64,000 nt of DNA, taken from the NCBI RefSeq assembly GCF_030463565.1, contig NC_134649.1:31397044-31461043 (forward strand), given 5' to 3'. The notes beneath the pieces are model-generated. The model worked only from the letters and a program-made list of their open reading frames with translations, did not search any database and was not told the DNA's origin. A program made the position numbers and the translations under genes. Positions 63,101 to 64,000 of this stretch are shown piece after piece (position 1 is the stretch's first letter; the number at the start of each line of letters is the position of its first letter). The stretch is from Pelecanus crispus (Eukaryota > Chordata > Aves > Pelecaniformes > Pelecanidae).

Positions 63101-64000
63101 CTCTTCTGCAGTGAGCAGGTGGAGATAAAGCTGCCTCTGGCATGGGACAGACTCAAGACAGAGCATCTTTTCAAAGAAGTGGGAGAGACAACACATCCAG
63201 GCTGGGGGCCTGAGGGTGCCATCGCAGGAGAAAACGCATGAGCATGGCGCTGCATATTTAAGAAAAAGGGAAAACACAAAGAGTTAGAAAAATAGAAGGA
63301 ACAAGAGAGCAACTCTCAGATGCTGAAAGCGCTTTTTGCTTTCCTTTTCACTGAACCTTACTATTTCTCTTTGTTTTATCTCGGAGAAAGAGCTAAATTA
63401 ACTACCAGCTCAGTTCCAAAAGACTGGATCCAAATGGATGAAGAATTAAGAAGATTTTCTGTTCACAATAAAATCCAGCCAACGGTATTTAAAGCAGCAG
63501 AGGGTTTGGTCTGGTTTTCAAAGATTAGCTATGGCTGTCCCAAGGAAGACAAGCTCCGATTTTCCCATTTTGCTCCAATGTGACGTTTATAAAGCTGTCT
63601 GGATCATTTACAGTTGTTACAGACCAGACCGTGATGACCACCATTTAACCACGGGGAAGAGAGGGACGTGACTCTTGTCCGCTATCATGTCCCAGCTTCC
63701 CGTTCCCTCTTGCCCACACAGAGACCATTTGCTCCCCCAGGACCCCGCTGGGTGCCCGCTCCAGCGCTGTCAGGGATGCACCCGCTGAGAAACCACATCT
63801 TCTCAGCAAGCCCTGCCGCTAACATCACGACTCAGCTCTGCATCCAGCACTAAAACCCACCAGCACAGAGGCAGGAGTCTATTTTTTCCCTACAGATAAA
63901 GTAATACATTGTTCATTTTTGTTTGAATCGATCCAGCCGTGCATTGTAATTTACTCCGTGATGTAGTACTCCTTAACGAGATTTATCAGCCTGCCAGCCA

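Larger units (their letters stand above)
54862..64000 (-). other. BSN: Large BSN intron, open to the right edge
   Basis: I recognise no bassoon exon here; the remaining zinc-finger and amino-terminal exons are expected further right. It contains a solo LTR (57326-57874) and a hexamer repeat (60057-60125). AT-rich segments near 56410-56520, 58130-58250 and 63250-63600 stand out but carry no feature I can name. Confidence 0.75.

Overview
The window is vertebrate nuclear DNA, almost certainly avian. Reasons: the conserved block BSN - APEH - MST1, GC-rich compact genes with introns often under 200 bases, and two LTR remnants of types familiar from bird genomes. Coding sequence lies between about 21.6 and 54.9 kb. 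The first 20 kb and the last 9 kb are intron or flank in which I recognise no protein family. Species was not determined.

Layout from left to right. (1) 1-20 kb is non-coding sequence that looks like a long intron of an unidentified minus-strand gene. Two possible small exons lie in it, and its first exon would sit in the CpG island at 20.4-21.6 kb. (2) MST1 (HGF-like protein, macrophage-stimulating protein) is on the plus strand at 21605-26511, with 18 coding exons that sum exactly to 704 codons plus stop. (3) Two tandem copies of acylaminoacyl-peptide hydrolase follow on the minus strand. A diverged APEH-like copy lies at 26750-32737 and a canonical APEH at 33083-37833. Each has 22 coding exons, and every exon-length difference between them is a multiple of three. 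(4) BSN (bassoon) is on the minus strand from 54861 down to its stop at 41379. Its 3' untranslated exons probably continue to a poly(A) signal at 38453. Only the 3' part of BSN is here (3404 codons plus stop); the exons for the amino end lie beyond 64000.

Organisation. MST1 and the APEH-like copy converge tail to tail, with poly(A) signals about 50 bases apart. BSN, APEH and APEH-like run head to tail with short gaps (about 0.6 kb and 0.3 kb). MST1 is divergent from the unidentified left-hand gene across a shared CpG island. MST1 is a secreted kringle protein and APEH a cytosolic N-acyl-peptide exopeptidase, while BSN is a presynaptic scaffold. They are neighbours by descent and not one pathway.

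Most notable: an old, still-open second APEH gene with an altered nucleophile-elbow glycine; a possible tandem-donor switch at the BSN stop codon that would add a new carboxyl tail; a near-perfect 23-base inverted repeat in the BSN 3' region; and a run of dynein-light-chain-like QT motifs in BSN. Exon coordinates were read by hand from splice consensus, reading phase and protein similarity recalled from the families; no alignment software was used.
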